In this document: positions 54,644 to 63,847 of the stretch, in pieces
How positions within the stretch are numbered: position 1 is the first letter of the stretch
Layout: each line of letters starts with the position of its first letter
Assembly: GCA_024235615.1 (NCBI GenBank)
Contig: JACKMB010000002.1
Coordinates: 186,001-250,000 of the forward strand
Length of the DNA stretch: 64,000 nucleotides
Direction of reading: 5' to 3'
Source of the DNA: Thauera sp.
GTDB taxonomy: Bacteria > Pseudomonadota > Gammaproteobacteria > Burkholderiales > Rhodocyclaceae
Notes under the pieces: model-generated
Told to the model about the DNA's origin: nothing
Seen by the model: the letters and a program-made list of their open reading frames with translations, nothing else
Database searches by the model: none
Position numbers and translations under genes: made by a program

Positions 54644-57037
54644 ATGCTCAATCCCTTCAGCGTCAGCGAGGTCGACACCTTCCTGACCCGCTACCTGCGC
54701 CTGCTCGAGGCGGTGTGCTTCCGCTTCCGGGGCAGCATCCTGGTCGCGCTCATGCTGTTTACCGGGCTGATGGGCTACTACGCCCTGCAGCTGCGCATGG
54801 ACGCCGGCTTCGAGAAGCAGATGCCGATCGGCCACGAGTACATCCGGACCTTCGACAAGTATCGCGACGACGTCCTCGGCGCCAACCGTCTCAACATCGT
54901 GGTCAAGGCGCGCAGCGGCGACATCTGGACGCAGGCCGGGCTGGAGCGCCTGTACGAGGTCACCCAGGCGGTGAGCTTCCTGCCCAACGTCGACCGCCTC
55001 GGCGTGCAGTCGCTGTGGACGCCCAACTCCTTCGTCAACGAGATCACCGAGGACGGCTTTCGCGCCGATCCGCTGATCTCGGGCACCATCATGCCGCGCG
55101 ACCTCACGCCCGAGGTCATCGCCGGCATCCAGCGCGCGGCCAGCCAGGGCGGCTTCATTGGCACCCTGGTGGCGCGCGACCAGACCAGCGCGATGATCGT
55201 CGCCGAGTTGCACGAGCGCGACCGCGAGGGCAAGGCGCTCGACTATGTCGCCTACAACCGCATCCTCGAGGCGCTGCGCGCGAAGTTCGAGGACGCGCAG
55301 TTCGAGGTGCAGATCATCGGCTTCGCCAAGCAGATCGGCGACATCGCCGATGGCGCCTCGGCGGTGCTCGAGTTCTGCGCGATCGCGCTGCTGCTGACCG
55401 CGCTCGCGGTGTATTGGTACTGCCACTCGGTGCGCTTCACCCTGCTGCCGATCGTGTGCTCGCTGACCTCGCTGGTGTGGCAGTTCGGTACCCTGAAGCT
55501 GCTCGGCTACGGGCTCGACCCGCTCGCCGTGCTGGTGCCCTTCCTGGTGTTCGCGATCGGCGTCTCGCACGGCGTGCAGCAGATCAACTTCATCGTGCGC
55601 GAGCTCTCGCACGGCAAGTCGAGCGACGAGGCCGCGCGCGCCAGCTTCACCGGCCTGCTGATCCCCGGCACGCTGGCGCTGGTCACCGCCTTCGTGTCCT
55701 TCATCACGCTGATCCTGATCCCGATCCCGATGGTGCGCGAGCTCGCGATCACCGCCTCGCTCGGCGTCGGCTACAAGATCGTCACCAACCTGGTGATGCT
55801 GCCGCTGGCGGCCTCGCTGTTCACCTTCACCAAGGAATACGCCGACAAGGCCGTGCTCAAGCGCGAGAAGCGCTCGGCCTGGCTGCGCACGCTGGCGCGC
55901 GTGGCCGAGCCGCGCAACGCGGCGATCGTGATCGCGCTGACGCTGGCGGTGTTCGCGGTGGCGGTGTGGCAGAGCCACGACCGCGTCATCGGCACGGTGC
56001 AGCCGGGCGCGCCGGAGCTGCGTGCGGAGGCGCGCTTCAACCGCGACGCAGTGTCGATCGCCAGCAGCTACGACACCGGCCTCGACTGGCTCACGGTGAT
56101 CTTCGAGGCGCCGCCCGACGCCTGCGACGACGTCGCGGTGGGGCGCTATCAGGACCGCTTCGTCGCCGAGATGCAGTACGTGCCGGGCGTGCTGTCGGCG
56201 CTGTCCTTCTCCGGCCAGCTGCGCACCTACAACGAGGGCTACAACGAGGGCAACCCGAAGATGTCGGTGGTGCCCGGCGACCCCGGCAACTACGCCGCGC
56301 TCGCCACCGAGATCGGGCGCGTGCGCGGCTTCATGAACAAGGACTGCAGCATGACCGCGGTGCACCTGTTCCTGTCCGACCACAAGGCGACCACGATCAA
56401 CCGCGTGATCGATGCGGTGAAGGCCTTCCGCGAGCGCGATCGCGAGCCCGGGCTGGCGATCCGGCTGGCCTCGGGCAACGCCGGCGTGCAGGCGGCGGTG
56501 AACGAGGAGGTGCACAAGTCCGAGCTGCCGATGATGCTGTATGTCTACGCGGCGATCATGGTGCTGGTGGCGATGATGTACCGCGACTTCCGCGCGGTGA
56601 TCGCGTGCTGCCTGCCGCTGACCGTGGGCACCTTCATCGGCTACTGGTTCATGAAGGAGCTCGAGATCGGCCTCACCGTGGCGACCCTGCCGGTGATGGT
56701 GCTGGCGGTCGGCATCGGCGTCGATTATGCCTACTACATCTACAACCGCCTGCAGCTGCACCTCGCCAACGGGGAGAACATCGTCAAGGCGCTCGAGCAC
56801 TCCATCCTCGAGGTCGGCACCGCCACGATCTTCACCGCGATCACGCTCGCGGCGGGCGTGGCGACCTGGATGTTCTCGGAGCTCAAGTTCCAGGCCGACA
56901 TGGGCAAGCTGCTCGCCTTCATGTTCATGGTGAACATGGTGATGGCGATGACCGCGCTGCCGGCCTTCGCGGTGTGGATGGAGCGCCTTTTTCCGCGCAA
57001 GGGCCCGGTACGCGCGCCGGGCATCCTGGCGCATTGA
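54644..57037 (+). CDS. RND/MMPL-superfamily exporter
   Basis: A 797-residue inner-membrane protein with two repeats, each a helix plus periplasmic domain and a five-helix bundle. The first bundle contains LAVLVPFLVFAIGVSHGVQQ, the second MVLAVGIGVDYAYYIYNRLQ with the conserved GxDYA. It is shorter than HAE-type pumps and of the predicted-exporter (MMPL) group. With the DUF1302, DUF1329 and YCF48 proteins it probably moves a hydrophobic molecule across the envelope. No Shine-Dalgarno sequence is evident before 54644. Confidence 0.92.
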   Translation: MLNPFSVSEVDTFLTRYLRLLEAVCFRFRGSILVALMLFTGLMGYYALQLRMDAGFEKQMPIGHEYIRTFDKYRDDVLGANRLNIVVKARSGDIWTQAGLERLYEVTQAVSFLPNVDRLGVQSLWTPNSFVNEITEDGFRADPLISGTIMPRDLTPEVIAGIQRAASQGGFIGTLVARDQTSAMIVAELHERDREGKALDYVAYNRILEALRAKFEDAQFEVQIIGFAKQIGDIADGASAVLEFCAIALLLTALAVYWYCHSVRFTLLPIVCSLTSLVWQFGTLKLLGYGLDPLAVLVPFLVFAIGVSHGVQQINFIVRELSHGKSSDEAARASFTGLLIPGTLALVTAFVSFITLILIPIPMVRELAITASLGVGYKIVTNLVMLPLAASLFTFTKEYADKAVLKREKRSAWLRTLARVAEPRNAAIVIALTLAVFAVAVWQSHDRVIGTVQPGAPELRAEARFNRDAVSIASSYDTGLDWLTVIFEAPPDACDDVAVGRYQDRFVAEMQYVPGVLSALSFSGQLRTYNEGYNEGNPKMSVVPGDPGNYAALATEIGRVRGFMNKDCSMTAVHLFLSDHKATTINRVIDAVKAFRERDREPGLAIRLASGNAGVQAAVNEEVHKSELPMMLYVYAAIMVLVAMMYRDFRAVIACCLPLTVGTFIGYWFMKELEIGLTVATLPVMVLAVGIGVDYAYYIYNRLQLHLANGENIVKALEHSILEVGTATIFTAITLAAGVATWMFSELKFQADMGKLLAFMFMVNMVMAMTALPAFAVWMERLFPRKGPVRAPGILAH

Positions 57038-57050
57038 GTGCGGAGTGGAA

Positions 57051-58103
57051 ATGAACCCTTTGTCGACGCTGCGCCACCTGCGCGCGCTGCTCTCCGCGAC
57101 CTGCATCGCGACCTGTTTTTCGCCCTCCCTTTCCTCGACGCTCTCCGCGACCGTGTCCGCGAGCCTCGTGCTTGCGGCCGGCGCTGCGCACGCCCAGGGC
57201 GCGGCGACCGATCCCGCCGCCTTCGTGCCGCGGCCCGCGGTGCGCTCGCCCTTCGCCGAGCGCAGCATGATCCTCGACGCGACCCGCGCGGGCACCCGCC
57301 TGGTCGCGGTGGGGGAGCGCGGGGTGGTGCTGCTCTCCGACGACGAGGGCGCGCACTGGCGCCAGGCCGGCACGGTGCCGGTCGACGCGACCCTGACCGC
57401 GGTGAGCTTCGCCGACGCGCGCCAGGGCTGGGCGGTGGGGCATCTCGGGGTGATCCTGCACAGCGCCGACGGTGGCGAGACCTGGAGTGTGCAGCGCATC
57501 GACTCGGTCGAGGACCGGCCGCTGTTCTCGGTGGCCTTCACCGATGCGCACAACGGCGTGGCGGTCGGGCTGTGGTCGCTGATGCTGCGCACGCGCGACG
57601 GCGGCCGGACCTGGGAAGAGGCGGAGCTGCCGCCACCCCCGGGCGAAACCCGCGCCGACGCCAACCTGATGAGCGTGTTCGGCGATGCGCAGGGTCGGCT
57701 CTTCATCGCCGGCGAGCGCGGCCTGGTGTTGCGTTCGCTCGACGCGGGGGAGAGCTGGAGCTATCACCCGACCGGGTATCGCGGGACCTTCTGGAGCGGC
57801 ACGGCGCTCGCCGACGGCACGCTGATCGTCGGCGGCCTGCGCGGCAGCGTCTATCGCAGCACCGACGGCGCCGACAGCTGGCAGCGCGTCGAGACCGGCT
57901 CGCAGAGCTCGGTGACGGATTTCGTCGCCCTCGACGGCAGGGTGTTCGCCGTCGGCCTCGACGGCGTCAGCCTGGACAGTCGCGACGGTGGCGCGAGCTT
58001 CGAGCTCTCGCGGCGGGCGGATCGCCTGTCGCTGACCGCCGCGGTGGCGACCACTGACGGCGGCGTGGTGCGCTTTTCACGCGCCGGCCTGGTGCGCGAC
58101 TGA
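57051..58103 (+). CDS. YCF48-related BNR-repeat beta-propeller protein
   Basis: A 350-residue exported propeller with a long hydrophobic N-terminus ending GAAHAQG. BNR/Asp-box motifs recur: SDDEGAHWRQ, SADGGETWSV, TRDGGRTWEE, SLDAGESWSY, STDGADSWQR and SRDGGASFEL. YCF48 homologues help assemble membrane complexes. The start at 57051 is chosen for its GGAG; a GTG at 57045 is possible. It lies 13 bases after the RND gene, at the end of the module. Confidence 0.9.
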   Translation: MNPLSTLRHLRALLSATCIATCFSPSLSSTLSATVSASLVLAAGAAHAQGAATDPAAFVPRPAVRSPFAERSMILDATRAGTRLVAVGERGVVLLSDDEGAHWRQAGTVPVDATLTAVSFADARQGWAVGHLGVILHSADGGETWSVQRIDSVEDRPLFSVAFTDAHNGVAVGLWSLMLRTRDGGRTWEEAELPPPPGETRADANLMSVFGDAQGRLFIAGERGLVLRSLDAGESWSYHPTGYRGTFWSGTALADGTLIVGGLRGSVYRSTDGADSWQRVETGSQSSVTDFVALDGRVFAVGLDGVSLDSRDGGASFELSRRADRLSLTAAVATTDGGVVRFSRAGLVRD

Positions 58104-58121
58104 TCCTGCCGCGCACCCCGC

Positions 58122-58516
58122 GACGGTGCATGTAGGAGCGCCGGCAGGCGCGAATGCGGCGTGTCGAACCGCGAGATCGTCCGTCGCCATCCCACACCGC
58201 CCATTCGCGGCTGCCGCCGCTCCTACAGGGGACGGAATCGCGATGGTTCATGTGGAGCGCCGGCAGGCGCGAAGGCAGCGTGTCGAACCGCGACATCGCC
58301 CGTCGTCATCCCACACCGCCCATTCGCGGCTGCCGCCGCTCCTACAGGGGACGGAATCGCGACGGTTCATGTAGGAGCGCCGGCAGGCGCGAATGCGGCG
58401 TGTGGAACCGCGACATCGCCCGTCGCCATCCCACCGCCCATTCGCGGCTGCCGCCGCTCCTACAGGGGACGGAACCGCGACGGTTCATGTAGGAGCGCCG
58501 GCAGGCGCGAATGCGG
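58122..58516. repeat. Tandem REP/BIME-type array, 3.3 copies of about 119 bp
   Basis: Units begin at 58131, 58251, 58370 and 58488 (the last truncated). Each complete unit has a head TGTAGGAGCGCCGGCAGGCG and an inverted counterpart CGGCTGCCGCCGCTCCTACA about 70 bases later, with a conserved spacer. This is the typical layout of bacterial interspersed mosaic elements mobilised by REP-associated transposases. It fills the gap between two convergent genes, where it may end transcription. Confidence 0.88.
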
Positions 58517-58522
58517 CTTCGC

Positions 58523-58930
58523 TCAGGCCGCCTGTGCCTTGGCGAGCTTGCCGAGCAGGCGCTGGCGGGTCTTGTCGACGCCGACCACGAAGCGGTTGTG
58601 GCGGCCGCGGGCGACCTCCTCGAGGGCGTCGCGGGCGCTGAACTCGAACACCACCGCCGGGCCGTTGACCTCGACCAGCTTGACGGTGATCTCGATCCAC
58701 ATGCCGAGCAGGGTGGCGCCGACGTGGTCGAGCTCGACGCGGGTGCCGACCGAGTCCTTGCCTTCGCCGATGTGCTCGAGCAGCAGGTCGCGGCAGCACA
58801 CCTCGATGTCGTAGAGCAGCGCCGGGGTGGAATAGACGCGGCACTCGTCGCCCATGAAGGCGATCGTGCGTGCAGCGTCGATGTCGTACTTGCGGGTGAG
58901 GCTGAGGCCGGCTTGAAGGGTTTCGCTCAT
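58523..58930 (-). CDS. Hotdog-fold acyl-CoA thioesterase (FlK-like)
   Basis: A 135-residue thioesterase of the fluoroacetyl-CoA thioesterase-like hotdog group: YSTPALLYDIEVCCRDLLLE, DSVGTRVELDHVGATLLGMW, then EVARGRHNRFVVGVDK. It is the last gene of the phenylacetate operon seen here and could remove blocked CoA esters such as surplus phenylacetyl-CoA. The start at 58930 follows GGAGA. The substrate is inferred from position. Confidence 0.85.
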   Translation of the reverse strand: MSETLQAGLSLTRKYDIDAARTIAFMGDECRVYSTPALLYDIEVCCRDLLLEHIGEGKDSVGTRVELDHVGATLLGMWIEITVKLVEVNGPAVVFEFSARDALEEVARGRHNRFVVGVDKTRQRLLGKLAKAQAA

Positions 58931-58994
58931 CGTCTGTCTCCGTTTGCGGGTGGTCGGGTTTGTGTTGGTGCTGCGGGGTGGATGGATGCGGGAA

Positions 58995-61085
58995 TCAGGA
59001 TCGGCCGAAGTGGCGACGGATGCGCTCGGCGTCCATGCGCGCCTCGACGTAGCGCACGAGCGCACGGGTGCCGCGCGCGACGTTGCGGAACACGCACACG
59101 CCACGGTCCATCAGGCCGGCGGCCATGGCGTCGTAGAGGCGGCCGGCGTCGACGACCGCGACGATCGGCTTGTCGGTGCGGGCCACCAGCGGCGGCAGGG
59201 TATGCACCGTACTCTCGGGGTCGGAGAGGTCGTAGCCGGGGCGTAGCCTGCTCTGCTCGAGCGCGCGCACCATGGGCGCGGTGGGGTCGAGGCCGACCAC
59301 GACCGCGTCGACCCCGGGGTCGTCCGCCATCGCCGCGGTGATGCGCACGTGGGCGTCGTCATCCGCGCCCGGGTTCATGTCGAGCGGGTTGCGCACCTCG
59401 ACCAGGGCGGCGAGCTTCTTCTCGGCCAGCACCGCCTCGATGCGGGCGAAGGTGTCGGCCGAGAGCGTGGCCATGCGCATCGAGAAGGTCGCGCCGACGC
59501 TGGCGTCCGCGGCGCTGACCGCCTCGAAGCCGGCGCCGCTGGCCGCGGCGAGGCGGTCGCCGCCGATGCGCTTGGCGTGCAGGGTGCCGGCCATGTAGAA
59601 GAGGTCGTCGAAGACCTCGACGTCGTCGGTGACGATGGCGCCGGCCTGGGCGAGCACCGCGGCGAACAGCACCGGGTCGCCGGCGATCGAGGCGGTGTGG
59701 CCCATCACGCCGGCCTGGCCGGCCTCGCTGCGCCCGGACTTGTACACCACGACCTGCTTGCCGGCGAGCACCGCGCGCCGCACTGCGCGCGCGAAGGCCA
59801 GGCCGTCGAGGTCGCGGAAGCCCTCGACGTAGATGCCGATGCTGTCGACGTCCTCGCGGGCGGCGAACCACGACAGCAGGTCGCCGTGGGTGAGGTCGGT
59901 CTGGTTGCCCATCGCGATCATGTAGCGCGGGTCGAGCCAGGGGTTGTGCGACAGGCGGGTGATCATGAAGGCGCCGCTCTGGCTCAGCATGACCGCGCGG
60001 CGCTCGGGCACCTTCTGCGGCTTGGGCAGGCGCTCGAGCGGGATGAACCAGGAGTCGTAGCGGCCCGGGTGCGAGACCACGCCCAGGCAGTTGGCGCCGA
60101 GGAAGATCGGCCCGCCATCGCCGCGCGCGTGTGCGGCGTTGATGCGGGCCGCCAGCGCTGCAGCCGGCTCGCGGCTCTTCGCGGTCTCGCCGAGTCCGCC
60201 CGGGATCAGCATGACGGCCTCGACGGTGGCGGCCGCGATGATCTCGTCGACCAGCGGATAGACCGCGTCGGCGGCGACCGCCACGATCAGCAGGTCGAGC
60301 TTGCCCTCGATCGCGGCGAGGTTCTCGATGCAGGCGACGCCATCGATCTCGCCGCCGCCGGGGCGGATCACGCACAGGCGCTCGGGTGGGCAGCCGCTGC
60401 CGAGCAGGTTGCGCAGGATGATGCGGCCGAAGTTCATGCCGCTGGCCGAGGCGCCGACGATGCCGATGCGCTCGGGGTGGAGCAGGCGGTCGATCTTGTG
60501 GATCGGGCGCGCCACGCGCAGCAGCGGGGGGGCGCCGACGCTGCAGCGCGCGGCGACGATCTGCACCGCCTCGCCGTCGCAGGCGCAGTCGAGCACGAGC
60601 TCGTGCAGCGCGACCTGCGCGTCCGGGGTGTCGGGCAGGCCGCCCGCGGCCAGCTGCAGCGCGGCCTCGAAGAGGCGGGCGAGCGCCGCCTCGGGGGGCT
60701 GCACGCCGCGGCGGGCGGCGAGGGCGGCGATGCGCTGCCAGGTGATCGTGCGGCGGAAGCGCGCGAGGAAGTCCGCGCCGTCGGTGAGCTCGACCGCCGC
60801 ATGCACCGCCGCGCGGTCGCGGGCGAAATTGGCGGGGTCGAGCGCGGCGTCGAGGCCGCCGACACCGGCGCCGAGCACCAGGCCGAACTCGCGCGTGGCG
60901 TGGACGCGGATCGACAGCTCGATCGCGCCGGCGGGCGCGGTGGCGGTGTGCAGCTTGGCGGCGCCGAGCAGGCGGGCGAGCTCGCCGGCGTCGAGCGTCG
61001 CGCGCCCGGCCTCGCGTGCCGTGTGGTAGATCCGCGCGGCTTCGCCGGCCGCAGGGCTGGCGGCGTGGCTTCGGACTTCGGTCAT
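58995..61085 (-). CDS. NDP-forming acyl-CoA synthetase-like protein with shortened ATP-grasp part
   Basis: A 696-residue protein. From about residue 230 it has a CoA-binding domain (RIGIVGASASGMNFGRIILR), and succinyl-CoA-ligase-like domains with the phospho-histidine loop (GVMGHTASIAGDPVLF). The N-terminal 200 residues look like the C-terminal half of an ATP-grasp domain (AIELSIRVHATREFGLVLGA, then GVGGLDAAL). The nucleotide-binding first half is not seen, so ligase activity is uncertain. It sits between phenylacetate-CoA ligase and a thioesterase gene. The ATG at 61085 has GGAGA; an upstream in-frame start gives an unconserved extension. Confidence 0.78.
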   Translation of the reverse strand: MTEVRSHAASPAAGEAARIYHTAREAGRATLDAGELARLLGAAKLHTATAPAGAIELSIRVHATREFGLVLGAGVGGLDAALDPANFARDRAAVHAAVELTDGADFLARFRRTITWQRIAALAARRGVQPPEAALARLFEAALQLAAGGLPDTPDAQVALHELVLDCACDGEAVQIVAARCSVGAPPLLRVARPIHKIDRLLHPERIGIVGASASGMNFGRIILRNLLGSGCPPERLCVIRPGGGEIDGVACIENLAAIEGKLDLLIVAVAADAVYPLVDEIIAAATVEAVMLIPGGLGETAKSREPAAALAARINAAHARGDGGPIFLGANCLGVVSHPGRYDSWFIPLERLPKPQKVPERRAVMLSQSGAFMITRLSHNPWLDPRYMIAMGNQTDLTHGDLLSWFAAREDVDSIGIYVEGFRDLDGLAFARAVRRAVLAGKQVVVYKSGRSEAGQAGVMGHTASIAGDPVLFAAVLAQAGAIVTDDVEVFDDLFYMAGTLHAKRIGGDRLAAASGAGFEAVSAADASVGATFSMRMATLSADTFARIEAVLAEKKLAALVEVRNPLDMNPGADDDAHVRITAAMADDPGVDAVVVGLDPTAPMVRALEQSRLRPGYDLSDPESTVHTLPPLVARTDKPIVAVVDAGRLYDAMAAGLMDRGVCVFRNVARGTRALVRYVEARMDAERIRRHFGRS

Positions 61086-61175
61086 CGGGTGTCTCCGTCT
61101 GCGTTCTTGTAATGAGGGCCAGGGAGGCCCGGCGGGTGGCGAGGTGCCGGGATCCCGTCCCGGCACCGGGCGATC

Positions 61176-62492
61176 TCAGCCCTCGCTGGTGGCGCGCTCG
61201 CGGCGGTCGATCACGCGCTTGGCCTTGCCGACCTGGGTGCGCTCGATGCTGTCGGGGTCGAGGATCTCGATCTCGGCGCTGATGCCGACGAAGCTCTTGA
61301 TCGCGTGCCGGACTTCCTCGCCGATCTGCCGGCGCAGGCCCTGGCCGATGCGGTCGGCGAGCTCGGGGCGCAGCTCGGCGCGCACGGTGAGCTGGTCGAG
61401 GTGGCCTTCGCGCGTGAGCACGAGCTGGTAGTGGCCGCACAGCTTGTCGTGGCGCAGCAGCACCTCCTCGATCTGGGTGGGGAAGACGTTGACGCCGCGG
61501 ATGATCAGCATGTCGTCGCTGCGCCCGGTGATCTTGTCGATGCGCCGCATCGCGCAGCCGGTGCCGGGCAGCAGGCGGGTGAGGTCGCGGGTGCGGTAGC
61601 GGATCACCGGCATCGCCTCCTTGGTGAGCGAGGTGAACACCAGCTCGCCACGCTCGCCGTCGGGCAGCACCTCGCCGGTGACGGGATCGATGATCTCGGG
61701 GTAGAAGTGGTCTTCCCAGATGTGCGGGCCGTCCTTGTGGCCGACGAACTCGCAGGCCACCCCCGGGCCCATGACCTCGGACAGGCCATACACGTCGATC
61801 GCGTCGATGCCCAGCATGCGCTCGATCTCGGCGCGCATCTGGTTGGTCCACGGCTCGGCGCCGAACATGCCCAGCCGCAGCGTGGTCGAGGAAGGGTCGA
61901 GCCCCATGCGCTGCATCGTGTCGGCCAGCGTCAGCATGTAGGACGGCGTGGCCATGATCACCGTGGGGCGGAACTCCTGGATGAGCTGGATCTGCTTCTC
62001 GGTGTTGCCGCCGCCCATCGGGATCACCGTGGCGCCGAGCGCCTCGCCGCCGTAGTGGGCGCCGAGGCCGCCGGTGAAGAGGCCGTAGCCGTAGGAGTTG
62101 AGGATGATGTCCTCGCAGCTCGCGCCGGCCACGCGCAGCGAGCGCGCCATGACCTGGCCCCAGCGCTCGATGTCGCCCTTGGTGTAGCCGACCACGGTGG
62201 GACGCCCCGTGGTGCCCGAGGAGGCATGCACGCGCACGACCTTGGACATCGGCACGGCGAAGAGGCCGTAGGGGTAGTTGTCGCGCAGGTCCTGCTTGGC
62301 GGTGAAGGGGAACCTCGCCAGGTCGGCCAGGCTCTCGAGGTCGGACGGCCGCACGCCGGCGGCCTCGAAGGCGTGGCGGTAGTGCGGCACGTTGTCGTAA
62401 GCATGCTGCAGCGACCAGCGCATGCGCTCGAGCTGCAGCGCCTGCAGCTCGGCGCGGCCCATCTGCTCGGGGGGGGCGTTCTCAGCGCTCAT
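61176..62492 (-). CDS. padJ: Phenylacetate-CoA ligase
   Basis: A 438-residue AMP-forming ligase of the PaaK type: N-terminal ALQLERMRWSLQHAYDNVPH, the P-loop VRVHASSGTTGRPTVVGYTK, adenylate contacts (YGLSEVMGPGVACE), DDMLIIRGVNVFPTQIEEVL and the catalytic lysine near the end (TQVGKAKRVID). It activates phenylacetate, the first step towards benzoyl-CoA. The start at 62492 overlaps the preceding padI gene by 11 bases. In Azoarcus evansii the ligase gene padJ also follows padI. Confidence 0.92.
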   Translation of the reverse strand: MSAENAPPEQMGRAELQALQLERMRWSLQHAYDNVPHYRHAFEAAGVRPSDLESLADLARFPFTAKQDLRDNYPYGLFAVPMSKVVRVHASSGTTGRPTVVGYTKGDIERWGQVMARSLRVAGASCEDIILNSYGYGLFTGGLGAHYGGEALGATVIPMGGGNTEKQIQLIQEFRPTVIMATPSYMLTLADTMQRMGLDPSSTTLRLGMFGAEPWTNQMRAEIERMLGIDAIDVYGLSEVMGPGVACEFVGHKDGPHIWEDHFYPEIIDPVTGEVLPDGERGELVFTSLTKEAMPVIRYRTRDLTRLLPGTGCAMRRIDKITGRSDDMLIIRGVNVFPTQIEEVLLRHDKLCGHYQLVLTREGHLDQLTVRAELRPELADRIGQGLRRQIGEEVRHAIKSFVGISAEIEILDPDSIERTQVGKAKRVIDRRERATSEG

Positions 62493-63837
62493 CGGCCTGC
62501 TCCGCGATCTTGCGCACGAAGCGCAGGTTCTCGGCCACCTTGTTCTGGATGTGCTCGACCTGCTCCGGGCTGAGGTGGCGGAAGCGCCCCATCGCCTTGA
62601 GGTAGTCGGCCACCGGCAGCGGATCATTCACCGGGCGGGTGAAGTGCAGCCCGCTCTCGGGGGTGTATTCCCACAGGGTGACGAAGTTCGACTCCACCGC
62701 CTTGCGCGCGACCTCGATGTTGAGCGCGCTCTGGAAGCGCCAGCCGGTGGTGCAGGGCGAATACACGTGCAGGTAGGCGAAGCCGCGCTCGGAGGCGGCG
62801 AGCGCCTTGTCGAGCTTGTCGTAGAGATCCTCCATGTAGGCGGTCGACGCGGTGGCGACGTACTCGCAACGGTGGTTGATCATGATCATCGGCAGGTTCT
62901 TGGCGTCCTGCGACTTGCCGCGGGTGTGCTCGCCGACCGGGGTGGTCGAGGTCCATGCGCCGTAGGGCGTGCAGCTCGAGCGCTGCATGCCGGTGTTCAT
63001 GTAGCCCTCGTTGTCGACCACCATGAAGAGGATGCGCTCGCCGCGCTCGGCTGCGCCCGAGAGCGACTGGAAGCCGACGTCCGAGGCGCCGCCGTCGCCG
63101 GCGATCGCCATCGCGGTGACCTTGCGGCCGACGCGCTCGTACTGGCGCTTGACCCCGGCGAGCATCGCCGCGGTGTTGGTGAGCAGCGGGTGGAAGACCG
63201 GCACCTTGGTGCCGGTGGTGCCGTTGAAGCCCACCGAGCCCATGCCCGGCACGCAACCCGGCGGGGTGGCGAGCACGGTGTCGGGGCCGACGCGGCGCAG
63301 CGCGTGGCGCATCAGCAGCTCGGTGTTGCAGCCCTGGCAGCCGGCCAGGCCGGGGGCGAAGAGGTCTTCCCAGCTGCCGACCTCGTTGTAGATGCGCGCG
63401 GTGGTGATGTGGCGCAGCGCCCCGGTGGGGCAGGCGGGCACGCAGGCCGGCTTGCCGTCGCAGGTGTCGCACTTGCTGACGCGGCCGCTGTGCTCGTCGA
63501 GCGCGATGCCGGCGTAGCTGCAGCCGATGGTGCACAGCAGGCAGTCGACGCACTTCGAGGCGTCCCAGTCGATGACGCCGGTGGCGCCGTTCTTGCCGAG
63601 CGCGCCCGCCGGGCACACGGTGACGCACTTGGGGTCGGCGCACTGGCGGCAGAGCGCGAGCTCGAACTCGCCCGGACGCGGCGGCTCGATGCTGGCGCCG
63701 CCGCTGCGCACGATCTGGATCAATGAGCGCGTGGTGTCGGTCGAGTCGAACTTGACGCTCGCGCACGCCGTCATGCATTTGCCGCAGCCGTCGCACTTGG
63801 CGGGATCGAAGGCGATGGTGGAGTAGGCTTGTCCCAT
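62482..63837 (-). CDS. padI: Phenylglyoxylate dehydrogenase, Fe-S/thiamine-diphosphate subunit
   Basis: A 451-residue fusion. Residues 1-150 hold several [4Fe-4S] motifs (CDGCGKCMTACASVKF, CRQCADPKCVTVCP, CVDCLLCTIGC, CDTCDGKPACVPACP). The rest is the thiamine-diphosphate domain of 2-oxoacid:acceptor oxidoreductases (CQGCNTELLMRHAL, AIAGDGGASDVGFQSL with the GDG cofactor motif, then DNEGYMNTGMQRSS). It converts phenylglyoxylate to benzoyl-CoA with the other Pad subunits. The start at 63837 follows AAGGGG. Confidence 0.9.
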   Translation of the reverse strand: MGQAYSTIAFDPAKCDGCGKCMTACASVKFDSTDTTRSLIQIVRSGGASIEPPRPGEFELALCRQCADPKCVTVCPAGALGKNGATGVIDWDASKCVDCLLCTIGCSYAGIALDEHSGRVSKCDTCDGKPACVPACPTGALRHITTARIYNEVGSWEDLFAPGLAGCQGCNTELLMRHALRRVGPDTVLATPPGCVPGMGSVGFNGTTGTKVPVFHPLLTNTAAMLAGVKRQYERVGRKVTAMAIAGDGGASDVGFQSLSGAAERGERILFMVVDNEGYMNTGMQRSSCTPYGAWTSTTPVGEHTRGKSQDAKNLPMIMINHRCEYVATASTAYMEDLYDKLDKALAASERGFAYLHVYSPCTTGWRFQSALNIEVARKAVESNFVTLWEYTPESGLHFTRPVNDPLPVADYLKAMGRFRHLSPEQVEHIQNKVAENLRFVRKIAEQADER

Positions 63838-63847
63838 GGTCTTCCCC

